Of a stretch of 64,000 nucleotides of DNA, positions 1-11,330 are shown one piece after another; the stretch's first letter is position 1, and each line of letters opens with the position of its first letter. Location: the NCBI GenBank assembly GCA_940671915.1, contig CALNVZ010003426.1, positions 50,093,785-50,157,784 on the forward strand, read 5' to 3'. Source of the DNA: Paracentrotus lividus (Eukaryota; Echinodermata; Echinoidea; Camarodonta; Echinidae). Position numbers and translations under genes: made by a program. The notes beneath the pieces are model-generated. The model saw nothing but the letters and a program-made list of their open reading frames with translations, was not told where the DNA came from and ran no database searches.

Positions 1-660
1 AAATCCAAGTTTATGGTGACAGGCTTAGGTCTCTTCTCTAGAGGTGGGGTTGAAATAAAAAGTGTGATTGGTGAAAATTCGGAATATTTTATTCCAACTT
101 TATGCTGAATACAAAAGAAATAGAAAACAACCTTGATTATTATCATTTTCTCATAATTTCTTTTTTATCCTTGATGACAAGGTTGCAAAAGGTAACTATA
201 AATTATTTTTCATTTTCATTTATGTTTGGCTGAGATAATACAATACATATTAGCGAAGATAGAAATTTCCATGTTGTAATAATAAAATCAATATGGAACC
301 CCAATCAAAATAAATTTTGACCCCACCTAGACAAAAGACTTGAGCCTGTAACAATAAAACAGGATTTAACTCAAAGAGCAATAACAAGATAATCACCTCA
401 GACGTGTTTCCTTGGAGAAGGACTGAGGGGTCCTTGGTGGGTCGCGTAAAAAAGGGGCCCCAAAATGAGAAAAAATGACAAAAATGGGCATCATGGGGGG
501 TTGACAAAACTTTTTTGGAAAACAATCCTCGGTAAGGTTTGGGAGAATGTCCAATCCATAGCAAGGGTCCCGAAAAGCAAAAGCAGAGACAAACATATTC
601 AAGAAATTAAAGCAGGAGCAAAATCATATTGCTAGAGCGTTAAAAAAATATTCCACCTTT
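1..660. repeat. Dispersed repeat copy (same family as 35090-35730)
   Basis: The left part (about 30-115 and 300-380) matches the reverse complement of 35583-35690. The right part (about 430-640) resembles 37333-37545 on the same strand and 35090-35290 on the opposite strand. Shared landmarks include a TGGTGACAGGCTTA block, an AATGGGCAT block and a GGACAAACA-type block. Several long frames cross it but share no protein family, so I read it as a decayed mobile-element fragment cut off by the window edge. Confidence 0.6.
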
Positions 661-1730
661 ATGACGAACAGTGTAGTTCGTAAACAGATCGTAAGAAGTA
701 TTTACTATGTTCACTCAGTTTACACACAGACTATACCCGTTCGGCAAAATTTGCAAGGACGTAGTAGGAACGAGCTCAGTGTGACGGTGGTATAAATAAT
801 GGATTGGGGCCGGGCCAAATAGAAAGGGCATTTTAGAACATATAGTCGGGAACATATGATATAGTCGTATAGTCGGGAACATGGCGTTTAACACACGCAC
901 ACAAACTTCCACACACACACGAACACACACATGAATACCACGAGATCCGGATGAAGGCTTTCACCAAAAGCTAGAATGAAAATTGTAAGTTTTAGTCTTT
1001 CCTTACAACAAAGCAATTAGCATGTAAATAAGGCGCGAAAACAAAGTCGTAAATCGAGCAATTTCTGAAGCCTGAATTAAAGAAATAATAATATTCATTT
1101 CCTTATAATTTGTTTGTCTATGAGAAATCCAAACAAAACCCCAATTAAAACTAAGTTTTTTTTTCTAAAACCCTTGATGGGCTCTACAGCTTATTAAATA
1201 GTAAGCCTACATGCCTTAATTCATCACGAAAATGTCGGAAAAAGTGGTTAAAGCTTAATTTCTTCAATCGAAGTAGATTTGTTTACTAAGCACATTTAAG
1301 CTTTCCGTGGGATTAATTCGTACTTCTAATTAACATGCCGACAGGAATACAGTTAACGTGTTTTTAAAGAACAACCGACCTAAATTTTCCTTGTGATATC
1401 TCTACTAAAATCATTATCAAGATATAGATCTAAAAGTTGCATACTTACAATATAGAAGAAAAAACTTTGTAATTAACGTGACAATAATAATAATAATAAT
1501 AATAATAAAATAATAGTTATTATTTATAATAATAATTGTGATTTATACATATATTACATTTTATATGATATAGTGCTTAATATTAATGTTATCTCCAAAC
1601 TCTTTAAAATTACATAGATATTAAAGTATTTTCAGTAATTATACAGAGACTGAATCGGTTGTTTTTGATGGGCGTTTCCTAACATTCACCATTTTGTCTA
1701 TTGCGAACGTGCATCAATTATATTGCAATT
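661..1730. other. AT-rich stretch without recognisable gene
   Basis: I see no supported exon here. It contains a CA-rich patch near 890-935 and an AAT triplet run at about 1483-1508. Confidence 0.5.
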
Positions 1731-2208
1731 CACATCTTTACTGAATAAATGCCAAATATATGAATAAATATAATAAAAATGGGCTCTAAATACCCCTTGT
1801 TTTTAGGAATAATCGAAAACTTTAAAGAATTTAAATAGTTTATCTTTCCTCGTGCGGTATAAATAGATGAATAAAGGCAATGAATATATGAATAATACAA
1901 TGAACTTGGGCTATAAATACTCCTTGTTATTAGGAATAATTACAAAACTGCAAAGAATGATAACAATTTCTGTTTCCTAGCTTGTGCTGTTAAAAAAAAC
2001 CAAAACAGATGAATTAATACAATGAATAAATAATGAATATAAGAGCTTATAATACTTTATTTGTGATCGAAAATGATTGCAAACCTGTAATGAATGAAAA
2101 TATTTTCTTTTTCCTCGTGCTGTAAAAAGAAACAGGTGAATTAATACGATGAATAGATCTATAATGCTCTTAATACTTGAAAATAATTGAAAAATGATTG
2201 CAAATCTA
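1731..2208. repeat. Satellite-like tandem array, left part (about 120-137 bp period)
   Basis: Imperfect units share a CCTCGTGC-type core at about 1848, 1976 and 2113, followed by a run of A, GATGAAT and ATACAATGAATA-like words, and a TTGTTATTAGGAATAA-like segment. The array is interrupted at 2208 by a transposon and resumes at 4803, with further cores at 4817 and 4938. The unit split by the insertion adds up to about one period. Confidence 0.75.
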
Positions 2209-2623
2209 CAGTGCGTCCCCAAAAGAACTATACACTTTTGAAATGGCTGCCAAATAATAAATATATGATTCTAGGTAATGAAATTTACATGGATGGAAAG
2301 CTCATTATCCCAACTTTCATGTGACACCAAAAAGTCAGAAAATAAGTCAAGCATGAATGAGCAGCGTTCACTTTTGTAAAGGGTATGAACATTCGCAGGA
2401 ATTGCCCTACCAATTTGTATGAGGAAAGTCATTTGGAGCTTATGGAATTGAGGATGATATGCAGAATTACTGATCAATTATGATGAGTTGGGGTTTGCTA
2501 AGTGAAATTTGTGGAATTGGGGATTACAATGTCATGCATGAGTGAACAGGAATATGTATTTCCTATTGTTGCATTGTAACTTTCCAAGGTATATTTAGTG
2601 AGGTCCTTCAGTGGTGTTTTTAA

Positions 2624-3565
2624 AGGGGAAGTTCACCCTGGAATTTTACTGGTTTTAAAAAATGCAGAAAACTGAAAGAAAAATATAAGTAAAAGTTTGA
2701 AGAAAATCGACTTAATAATAGCAAAATTATGAATATTTAAAGTTTTGATTATGTGACGTCACATGCGAGCAACTCTCCCATGTGTTGTGTATGTAAATTC
2801 CATAAATTTGTCTTTTTTCATGGTTCGTGATAAAGGAATGGGTAAATTTGTTAGAGACATGTACAGTCTGTGTCAAATAAAATGGCACAAGTGGAAAACA
2901 TTTTTTTTATAGTATGAAGATTAATCACAGCCTGCTATTGTTTGGTATTTTCAAAAAGCAGGAAGATCTGGCTTTCACCTGCATTTGTTTTCATCACATT
3001 TGGTGTTGTAATTTTTGAAATATGACTAGTTTTCTACAATCAAGAAAAATCCATTTTTCGCACGCCGTCCCATGCCTTTGTGTATAGGTTTCGCATAATG
3101 GCCATGAAATGCTCAATTTCGATTTGTTCCTCGTCGCACAAAATTTAGCATAACTTTTGTTTTATGAAAGCAAATTATACAGAACAAAGCGCATCAGCAA
3201 GGAAAATTATTTGGCTTTATTTTGGTACCACATAAATACATTATTTGAAAATATTTCACACCTAAATATTTTTTTTCTGACTTTACCAATTTTTTTTTAC
3301 ACAGACTGTATATGAACATAAGCATGATGATATATCGAACGCACAGGTGAAATAGTTAATATTCTTCTGAAAAAATGACACTTTATGGAATTTACATTAC
3401 ATAACACATAAGAGAACATCTCGCACGTGACGTCACAGAATAAAAAATTTAAGTATTTATAACTTCGTTATTTTTTGGTCGATTTTCTTCAAACTTTCAC
3501 TAATATTTTTCTTTTATTTTTCTGCATTTTTTAAAGCCATTAAAATTCCAGGGTGAACTTCCTCT
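2624..3565. mobile_element. Inner fold-back element with TTAA flanks
   Basis: Inverted arms of about 200 bp begin AGGGGAAGTTCACCC and end with the complement GGGTGAACTTCCTCT. TTAA sits immediately outside both ends (2620-2623 and 3566-3569), as expected for piggyBac-type insertion. Each arm carries a GTGACGTCACA-type palindrome (about 2756 and 3428) and an AATTTACAT-type block. There is no coding capacity. It lies inside the outer element 2209-4800. Confidence 0.8.
2864..3308. mobile_element. Innermost mariner-like short element (445 bp)
   Basis: The ends are CAGTCTGTGT at 2864 and ACACAGACTG ending at 3308, with about 30 bp of imperfect inverted similarity. TA lies on both sides (2862-2863 and 3309-3310). 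It interrupts the centre of the TTAA-flanked element. I found no transposase frame. Confidence 0.75.
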
Positions 3566-3568
3566 TTA

Positions 3569-3605
3569 ATCTCTCTCTCTCTCTCTTCCTTTGCTCTCCC
3601 TTCCT

Positions 3606-3667
<62 letters not shown>

Positions 3668-3705
3668 CTTTCTCTCCCTGTCTCCCTCCCTCTCTATCTA
3701 TCTCT
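3569..3705. repeat. CT microsatellite and long T tract
   Basis: A (CT)n run starts near 3570. It is followed by roughly 59 uninterrupted T (about 3609-3667) and more CT-rich sequence. Frames across it encode only homopolymers. Confidence 0.9.
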
Positions 3706-4802
3706 CTTTTTTGCATGGATGTGTTTTTGACCATTCATATTCATTGGTTTCTACTCCAAATATCCTGACTACCTTCCCGCATCCCGGTCTACTCACATTT
3801 ACCCAAATTGGGATGGTTGATGACAATCTATCAATCTATCAATCAATCAGTCACATAAATTAGACAATCAACCCCCAGCTAGCAATCACTTAATCAACAG
3901 TGTACCAGTCTCCAAATGTTTCAACTAATCAATCAAGCATTACATCATCTTCATACAGTTATTTCAATCACCATGTCTTACTGTTATCCAATAAATCAAT
4001 GAACTCAATATTGATCATCCAACCAACTGTCCAGTCATTTTAGCAATTTGGACTTTTGTAAAGGAATATGGTACAGTGTAACACAAATTTATGAAATTAA
4101 CATGTCAGTCTTTATTTTCAGTTGAATATTGTTCTTTTCGATTTTACACTTGTTTCATCCATCCTGTAACAAAACAAAAAGGAGAAGAAAAAAATCTGAT
4201 AATGCAAAATTAAAATAAAAGTCTGTACGTTCAATGCTCAACGTGTCCTCCTCCTCTTTCGATGCAAAATCTGTTTGTTGAAAAAAAAAATGTCACTGAT
4301 GTTGGACATTCAGACAATCCAAAAGATCATGAAAACGATCATCAAAAGGGATAAAAAAATCTTACCCTGCAGCTCACCTGTTCTGCACCCCCATCCTGAC
4401 TACCACTAACCCACCACTGAATATACCTTGGAAAGTTACAATGCTATAATAGGAAATGCATATTCCTGTTCATTCATGCATAAAATTGTAATCCCCAATT
4501 CACAAATTTCACTTAGCAAACCCCAACTCATCATAATTGATCAGTAATTCTGCATATATCCTCAATTCCATAAGCTCCAAATGACTTTCCTCATACAAAT
4601 TGGTAGGGCAATTCCTGCGCACCCTTTACAAAAGTGAACGCTGCTCATTCATGCATGACTTATTTCCGGACTTTTTGGTGTCATATGAAAGTTGGGATAA
4701 TGAGCTTTCCATACATGTAAATTTCATTACCTAAAATCGTATTTTTTGTTGTTATTTGGCAGCCATTTCAAAAGTGTATAGTTTTTTTTGGGACGCACGG
4801 TA

Positions 4803-4950
4803 TATATTTTCTTTTTCCTCGTGCGGTAAAAAATAAATGAATAAATACAATTACTAGATAATGAGGATGTGCTCTTAGTACTCTATTTGTGATTGAAAAT
4901 AATTGAAAGCTGTGATCAGTGAAACTATTTTCTTTTTCCTCGTGCTTCGC
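4803..4950. repeat. Satellite-like tandem array, right part
   Basis: This continues the 1731-2208 array on the far side of the inserted transposon. The CCTCGTGC cores at 4817 and 4938 are about 121 bp apart. Confidence 0.75.
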
Positions 4951-6369
4951 CACGAAAAGTGTTTCCTTCTTTTCTTTTCTTTCTTTCTTTTTTGTTGTTG
5001 TTGTTTTGTTTGATTTTTTTTTTTTAAGAAATAGATCAAGTAAATTATCTTAGTAAATTATCATGCCTGCCTACATACAGCAAATACTTATCATTTCTTC
5101 ACCCACTTCTACCTTAACAAAATTAAATATTCATTAAAATTGCAGTTTCTATTACCTAAAAGCTGTTATTCGTGGAAATAGATAGACCTACACAAATAGG
5201 GATAACAGAAGGTAATATAATAAAGAAATACAATTAACTAAAATCGGTTATTCATCATAAACTTAGACCAACTTACCCAAATGAGGTGGAAGAAAAGCCA
5301 ATTGAAAAGTACGCCATGCAATTACGCAATTTCTATTTTGTCTGACATGGCATGGTCTCTAACGTCTCAACTCATCCAATGATCTACATGACACGAAAGT
5401 AAGTACATAGGTGCAAATTGAAACAGCAATTAATAAACATAAAGTCGTTTATTACATTTGTTGAGGGTTGACATAGTGTAAAGGCGCACTTGGTTTTGGC
5501 TTGCTCTGATATTATCCAAGATGAAGATATAGACTGATTTTTCATTGGAAATCACATTATTTTCCTTCAAAATCATGGCTTTTTGAATATCGTTTTTAAT
5601 GAAGGGATTTGAAACCCGAAAGCCGAGCTTGTGTTGGGTACGATTAGGAAATCCGAGGTAATACATTGAAATTCCGAAGGAAATATCTTGATAATTAATA
5701 ATCTATAAACTATCCATGATGATCTTTTATCCCAAATCCACTTCTTAGGAATAAATGTTGACATGGATATAGTGACCTGTTCTAATACCGAGAGTCTGAA
5801 GGAAAAGGTAAGCCAGTAACTTTTCAAAGAAAAAGCTTTTTGATGTGATTTTGGAATGGATATGCACAAATTATCACGAATATTTTGAAGATTTATTTTT
5901 CCAAATTCTGTGTAGAAGTGGGCCTATACTTCGTGTAGTTCTGGCAGATAAAATAAAAAGAAAACAAAATAGAAAGAAAACAAATCAGCAAGCAATTAAA
6001 AAAAGAAAAAGCATCTTGATATCAATATCTTAGCATAAGTTAACTGTAGGCCTTATAATGTTTTATTCTAAATTGTGTTAATCTGTCAATATAGAGTAGA
6101 TGACTCGGATAAAATTCAGGAGAACTCGGTGAATGAAGAAGTAGGCCTCTTTGTTATATTTGTTTCAATCATTTGCATAGATTTGCATAATTAATCAAGT
6201 TTATCATTAATTTTGTGCGGAAGTTTAATAAAGCCCTCATCTATCGGTATTACTCAAAGCAAGCAGCAAAACTGGCCAAGATATATATATCATGTGTATA
6301 TAAAAAAGTTATTCGCCGTATTGAGCATGTTACAACACCCCCCCCCCCCCAATCTCAACAGACGCTTTA

Positions 6370-6370
<1 letters not shown>
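4951..6370. other. No recognisable gene
   Basis: AT-rich single-copy-looking DNA. Short frames on both strands show no family resemblance or splice support. Confidence 0.4.

Positions 6371-6412
<42 letters not shown>
6371..6412. repeat. (CA)n microsatellite
   Basis: About 21 uninterrupted CA dinucleotides, with a short C run about 30 bases before it and a second, shorter CA stretch near 6584-6602. Confidence 0.95.
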
Positions 6413-6416
<4 letters not shown>

Positions 6417-6984
6417 TGATATTGTTACTCTCCTTGAAGCGTCGTTTAGCAAGGAAAAATAAAAGTATTCTTACAGGGGCTGGGAGCAGCGGGGGCTGGG
6501 GGCTGCCTCTTTCTTCAGCACACGTGTACAAAAACGAGAAAATGACCTTAGTGTTGTGACTTTTTGCCTATTCACCCCCACCCCCCACACACACACACAT
6601 ACACTTTTGGCTCAACCCCTCCACTTTCAAAAAAGCTCCACGGCCCCTGTCTTAATTGTTAAATTAAATCAAAATATACCGTTTTATCCTCTCATTATTA
6701 TGCTCTGTACAATTCAAATAAAGAGGATTAGTAACATTTAACTACTAAGTAAGTAAAATACTTTTATACAGACACTTATTAAAGACATATTATTTGTTAT
6801 ATTATAAAATTATTATAATTGTGGTATGGACATACCGCAATTTCACCCGCGATGGGTGTTGGAGGAATTTCCTCTGCCAAATTAAATAAACTTGTTGGCT
6901 TAGATAGATGTAAAAAAAATAAATAAATAAATAAATAAGAAAACAAACATTGAAAGAAAGTAATATAAACTACAATTATTCGTA

Positions 6985-7310
6985 TCAGGACATCTCCCGC
7001 GGAGGACAACTCCCCCGGGGACAACTCCCGGAGGACAGCTCCCCCGCAGGACAACTCCCCCGCAGGACATCTCCCCCGGAGGACAGGTCCCCCCAAGGAC
7101 ACTCCCGGAGAGGACATCTCCCCGATGAAAACTCTCTCCGGAGGACAAGTCCCACAGAGGACATATCCCCCGAGTACAACTCCCCCGGAAGACAACTCCC
7201 CGGAGGACAACTCCCCCGGAGGACAACTCCCTTGGAGGACAACTCCCCACAGGACAACTCCCCCGCAGGACAACTACCCGCAGGACAGGTCCCACGGAGG
7301 ACAACTCAAC
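6985..7310. repeat. 16-bp minisatellite, C-rich strand
   Basis: About 20 imperfect units built on GGAGGACAACTCCCCC, with variants ACATCTC, ACAGCTC and ACAGGTC. All frames are open because the unit lacks stops, giving repetitive Gly/Ser/Pro/Arg-rich readings in several frames on both strands. That marks it as repeat DNA and not protein. A second array with the opposite strand bias lies at 9973-10190. Confidence 0.9.
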
Positions 7311-8431
7311 CATTCCGGGAAAACAGAACGTTTAATTTTTGCCTCCATTTGCGTTTTTTTTTTTTTTTTTTTTTAAACCGAAATAGCCATCTTTGGCAAT
7401 TTTTTTTTCCCGGCGAAGGGTGTTAAAGTTTGGCAGCTGTACAGGCACACTGCTATTGGAACCGAATTTTATCGTCAAAAGAGATGGAGAGATATCAACT
7501 TCAATCTTAACACCATAGGAAGATGATCTCATTAGATTTTAGAGTATGTAGGTCAATGGTCAGGCCCGTAACAGGATTTTTGCGGGGGTTCGAAATTTGA
7601 AAAAATGAACCTTTTGAAAAGATGATTTTTGAGCACGAATCGCGAACCGAAAGTTTTGACTAAAAAAAAATGACCCGAAGCGGTATATATTTACTTTTCT
7701 GTTTGTTGTTGTTGTTGATGTTGTTGTTATTCTTTTACAAACGGTGACGATCACCTTTGTTTTAGCCACAAAAAAAAAAAGGAAAAAAAAAAAAAAAAAG
7801 GATTTTCGAGCGCGAAGCGTCAAGTGGAAAATTTTATATCACACCTCTGCAATTATACAAAAAATACATGTACATAATTTGATACAAGGGTTTTGTTTTG
7901 TTTTGTTTTGGCTTGTTTCAGCAAATGTTTTAGAATTGTAAATGTTTTCATCGGATATGTTGACGGAATTACTGAAAAATTGGTTGATATGCTACTTCTG
8001 GAGATATTTTCATACCAACACTAGTTGCAATAACACCCTCTTATGATAGCGAAAACACGGCATGAATGCAAAGCTGTGAAAGTGCATACTTATGAACACA
8101 CACCATTCAGATATGAATATTCGGTTTGTTTTGGATAAATGTAAAACAATTGTCTGTAAAATCTTAAACTATGACAATGGTTGCATTACATTATTCCTTG
8201 TAAAACTGACAAAACAAGTGATGATGTTTGAATTGATTTGTGTGAATTTCTTTTTTGATAAATAAAAGTTGTGTTCTCGTTTAAACTTTTGCGCCCATTC
8301 TAATTTGTTTATGATGTGATTCATTATTAATTAAAGCTTAATTATCGTGGCTCACCCCCCCCCCCCTCCCTTTACTGAAGACGACTAGAGATATGTAGGC
8401 AAACTCGCCCTTCAAGCCCCTTTCTACTCCT
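7311..8431. repeat. Mixed repeat debris
   Basis: Contains T and A homopolymers (about 7355-7374, 7770-7799). It also has a GGAAGATGATCTCATTAGATTTTA-type block (about 7518) related to one near 19588, and a CAGGCCCGTAAC word (about 7562) that recurs near 34618 and, inverted, at about 53452. No gene is recognised. Confidence 0.5.
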
Positions 8432-8881
8432 GGGCCCGTATTCCATAAAAGCATGAAATTTAAGCATTTTTGCTTATCTTTAAAATGCGTATTCTATAAA
8501 TACGCCTTACTAAGAATTCTGTCCAAGCCCATTTTTGGTAGTGAAGCATAAATTCTTAGATTTTTGCTAAGTCAAAAGTCTTAAATGGAATTGCGCCTTC
8601 AAATCGCACATAACAAATGAGAATTTTATCCTAACTTTAAGCCTACTACCTAGTGGCTTAACTTTAATGTTGATTATATGGCAAACTCATTTGAGACCAC
8701 AAAAATTAAAAATGACGATATTAATAAAATTCAGACTTTTGCTTGATGCTTTCTGACCTCAGACAAAGTGCTTAACATGTTTGGTATAAAGACTAAGAAT
8801 TTTTTTTTTTTGGACAAAATCTTAGGAAAATACATAGACTTAAGCCAAATTGCTTAAGTATAGTTTATGGAATACGGGCCC
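8432..8881. mobile_element. Fold-back MITE with GGGCCCGTATTCCATAAA ends
   Basis: The sequence starts GGGCCCGTATTCCATAAA and ends with its reverse complement. Within it, AAGCA/TGCTT-type words near both ends continue the inverted symmetry. It is non-coding. The similar element at 12001-12964 has GGCCCGTATTCCCAAAGG ends, suggesting a related family. Confidence 0.75.
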
Positions 8882-8956
8882 TGTACACTCTAAAAACTGA
8901 AGTGCTGTTTTTAGCTCTTCAAAGGATGAAATCAGCACTTTTTAAGAGCTTGCATA

Positions 8957-9254
8957 CACTGTAAAAAAAATATATGTATTTTTTTACAGCAAATCTGCTG
9001 TCAGCAGAGTCGCCATAAAAATGTAATCCAAAAAACAGTTTTGTTTAAGTTTCTCCTGCAAATAATTACGTGAGAAATACAAAATATACATCAGGAGTAA
9101 CACATTTGTTCCGTTTTAACCAAATACGTATGCTATACAACTCTAATGATATTTTTCCTTCTCTTTCATCAATTCTTAAGGGAGGAATTTACAACAAAAC
9201 TGTATTTTAAATTACATTTTTGTATGGCGACTTTTTTTTTTTTTTTTTACAGTG
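8957..9254. mobile_element. CACTGTAAAA-ended MITE with TA duplications
   Basis: The ends CACTGTAAAA and TTTTACAGTG are flanked by TA (8955-8956 and 9255-9256). The interior CAGCAAATCTGCTGTCAGCA recurs in copies at 38218-38389 and 39426-39601. It is non-coding and mariner-like by its TA flanks. Confidence 0.85.
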
Positions 9255-9332
9255 TAGTGACTGGACTCAAAGTGCTGTTTTGGCACTTTCACGTGAGCTG
9301 AACTTTAAGCAAAAATAGGAAAAAACGGCGTG

Positions 9333-9400
9333 ACTTCATTGGGATTCGAACCTGGGTCCCCTGCATGAGAAGCGCCGACGAGGACGTTGGACCAATTCAC
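9333..9400 (-). other. tRNA-like sequence, minus strand
   Basis: On the minus strand a perfect B box GGTTCGAATCC (9342-9352) lies about 33 bases downstream of a TGGTCCAACG segment resembling an A box (9385-9394). I could not fold a convincing cloverleaf, so this is a tRNA-derived SINE head or decayed tRNA and not a functional tRNA call. Confidence 0.5.
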
Positions 9401-9496
9401 ATCTCACGATTGCTAGCAGATCATATTGTTGAATGACGAACTTTCTTCAAATTTGCCATAATCATCTACTATGCTGTCATAATTAAAGCCAGTTAG

Positions 9497-9580
9497 CGAG
9501 ATCTCCGTTGGTCTATTGGTAACGTCAGCAGTACTCTTCCATGTTTAGGTGAAACCCGGTTCGAATCCCATACCGACATT
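9497..9580 (+). other. tRNA-like sequence, plus strand
   Basis: A box TGGTCTATTGG (9509-9519) and B box GGTTCGAATCC (9558-9568) are spaced as in tRNA genes. An acceptor stem is not evident. It is the mirror partner of 9333-9400 within one fold-back element. Confidence 0.55.
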
Positions 9581-9972
9581 GAACATTTTTCAGTTGATAA
9601 ATTAACACTTGGGCAAGTGCTAAAATAGCACTTCAGGTGCTGATGTAGCACTTCAAGTGCAGTCACTATACGAGCACCCAGAAATTAGCACTTCACTTTC
9701 TTTTATTTCTTGCATTTTCATTAATTTTCCTTTTCTGAGGGTCACATGTCGTTGGGGTACCTCTGAATTTCTCAAACCTAACAACCTTTTGAGGGAAGGA
9801 GTAGCCAGTCATAGATTGGAAGGGATGGTTCCAATGGATGATCAGCAATTAAACAACCACTCGTATCCCCGCTTGTCATTACAGAAGGGTTACTCCATGC
9901 GAAAAGTACTATTGTAACAAAAAGAAAAAACAAGGGGTTGGCATAAAATCAATATATAAATAATTTAAAGTG

Positions 9973-10190
9973 AGGGGAGATGTCATCCGGGGGAGTTGTC
10001 CTTGGGGGGACCTGTCCTCCAGGGGAAAATTCCTGCGGGGGAGTTGTCCTGCGGGGGAGCTGTCCTCCGGGGGAGATGTCCTGCGGGGGAGTTGTCCTTG
10101 GGGACCTGTCTCCGGGGGAGGTGTCTGCGGGGGAGGTGTCCTGCGGGGGAGTTGTCCTCCGGGGGAGCTGTCCTCCGGGGGAGATGTCTT
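9973..10190. repeat. 16-bp minisatellite, G-rich strand
   Basis: About 13 units of GGGGGAGTTGTCCTCC and variants, the reverse complement of the 6985-7310 unit. The variant types match too (AGATGTC, AGCTGTC, ACCTGTC). The two arrays are therefore an inverted pair about 2.7 kb apart. Confidence 0.9.
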
Positions 10191-10420
10191 ACAACCATAA
10201 TTATTACGTGGAAAGGATAAATCCCAGGAAGTTTGCGATTTTAGATTGCGCCTTTACACTCTTACGATCCTTATAATACACAACATAGTAGGAACTATTT
10301 TGACTTTTGACAGAACATAATCTTGGACAGCAAAAAAAACAAAAAAACAAAAAAATAAAATAAAATAAAATAAAATATATAAAAAATAATAACAATAATA
10401 AATGGCTCCTGAGACGATTT

Positions 10421-10460
<40 letters not shown>

Positions 10461-10943
10461 TTTTCTCTTTAATTAACCAGTTAGGTCGACATATCTCATG
10501 CTATGCCTGGACTTGTGCTTGGCATGACAATAAATTATCCTACACGTGTTCCCATGTAGGCCTACTAAGTTCACATCTAGTCTAGATTAGACTATGGACA
10601 ATTGATAATCTTTGATAATTCAGTTTGGGATGCCAGTTGACTAATCGAATTTTTTCCGTCAGTTTTATTCCAACTGGGTAGTTTCAGTTCAAGTCAATTG
10701 TAGAACCTGTTCTTTTAGAAATACGTGACAGAAAAAGCTTGGAGCTAATTAACGAGACGATTTGGTGTCAACCATATGAAATATATAGTGAATGATTATA
10801 AATTTTCAAGACTCGACTCACAAGCCAGTGCTAGTCTGGCCACATATAAGGCTACATTTGGGCAGCAACATGGTGCATTTTCGTTTTTCATTGTAGGCCT
10901 ACTTGCATAACAAAGCAATGTACACGGGCATGCTTTTCTCTAT
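10191..10943. other. No gene; A-rich and CT simple repeats
   Basis: Contains an A/AAAAT run (10327-10395) and a (CT)n run (about 10423-10453). The rest is unremarkable. Confidence 0.5.
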
Positions 10944-11109
10944 ACTGACCAGTTCCCGTCGCGAAGCGACGACGGAGCTGTCTATATTTAGCTTTTCTCC
11001 AACCGATTGATTCTCGAAACCTAAACATTTGGCTTTGTTTAAAATGTTCATATCTCATGAACCATTAACTATAGACAGCGCTGGCGCTTCGCGACGGGGA
11101 CTGGTCAGT
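10944..11109. mobile_element. Small fold-back MITE (166 bp)
   Basis: Ends ACTGACCAGTTCCCGTCGCG and CGCGACGGGGACTGGTCAGT are near-perfect inverted repeats of about 20 bp, with further GCTTCGCG/CGCGAAGC pairing inside. It is non-coding. Confidence 0.8.
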
Positions 11110-11330
11110 CTAATGAACCGTGTGTATTAGATGTAGGAGTTTCTATGGGGTGCGACTGTAGCGGGACAGTAGTAATTGACCTCTAATCTCCTTTTTTTTT
11201 CAGCACGTGGGACTGTACTTCAATATTGATATGGAGCTTATAGCCAATGTCAAAAGTACAATAAGAGCTTTGTCAGTCCAAGCCTGTTTGATTCCCGTTT
11301 AGCCCTAAATCATGGTTGATATTCACTTAC

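Larger units (their letters stand above)
2209..4800. mobile_element. Outer fold-back DNA transposon with TA target duplications
   Basis: The ends are inverted copies (CAGTGCGTCCC at 2209 and its complement GGGACGCACGG ending at 4800) flanked by TA at 2207-2208 and 4801-4802. The inverted arms extend about 390 bp (2209-2606 and 4413-4800) at high identity, through a shared AATGGCTGCCAAATAA block, an AAAGCTCATTATCCCAACTT block and a CAATTGGTAGGGCA-type block. No transposase frame is visible, so it is non-autonomous. TA flanks and CAGTG ends fit the Tc1/mariner superfamily (inference). It sits inside the satellite array. Confidence 0.85.
8882..9690. mobile_element. Fold-back element carrying two inverted tRNA-like sequences
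   Basis: The outer arms share AAGTGCT-rich sequence and a TAGTGACTG block (9255-9263, and inverted at about 9661-9669). Inside each arm, pointing outwards from the centre, is a tRNA-like segment with an internal promoter B box. The left arm is interrupted by the MITE at 8957-9254. The right arm gives the uninterrupted arrangement: GCTCGTATAGTGACTG inverted, against GCTTGCA, MITE, TAGTGACTG. Confidence 0.75.

Noticed and set aside
6985-7310. CRISPR-like regular array
   Set aside because: The unit is 16 bp with no unique spacers and the genome is animal. It is a minisatellite.
6797-7426. Overlapping long frames rich in Gly, Ser, Pro and Arg on both strands
   Set aside because: They are translations of the 16-bp minisatellite, open in several frames at once, with no start or splice support.
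9333-9580. Functional tRNA genes
   Set aside because: B boxes are perfect, but acceptor stems and a convincing anticodon arm are not visible, and both lie in a mobile element.
11196-11300. Possible plus-strand exon after a TTTTTTTTCAG acceptor at 11203
   Set aside because: It stays open for about 32 codons but has no donor, no start and no recognisable protein similarity.
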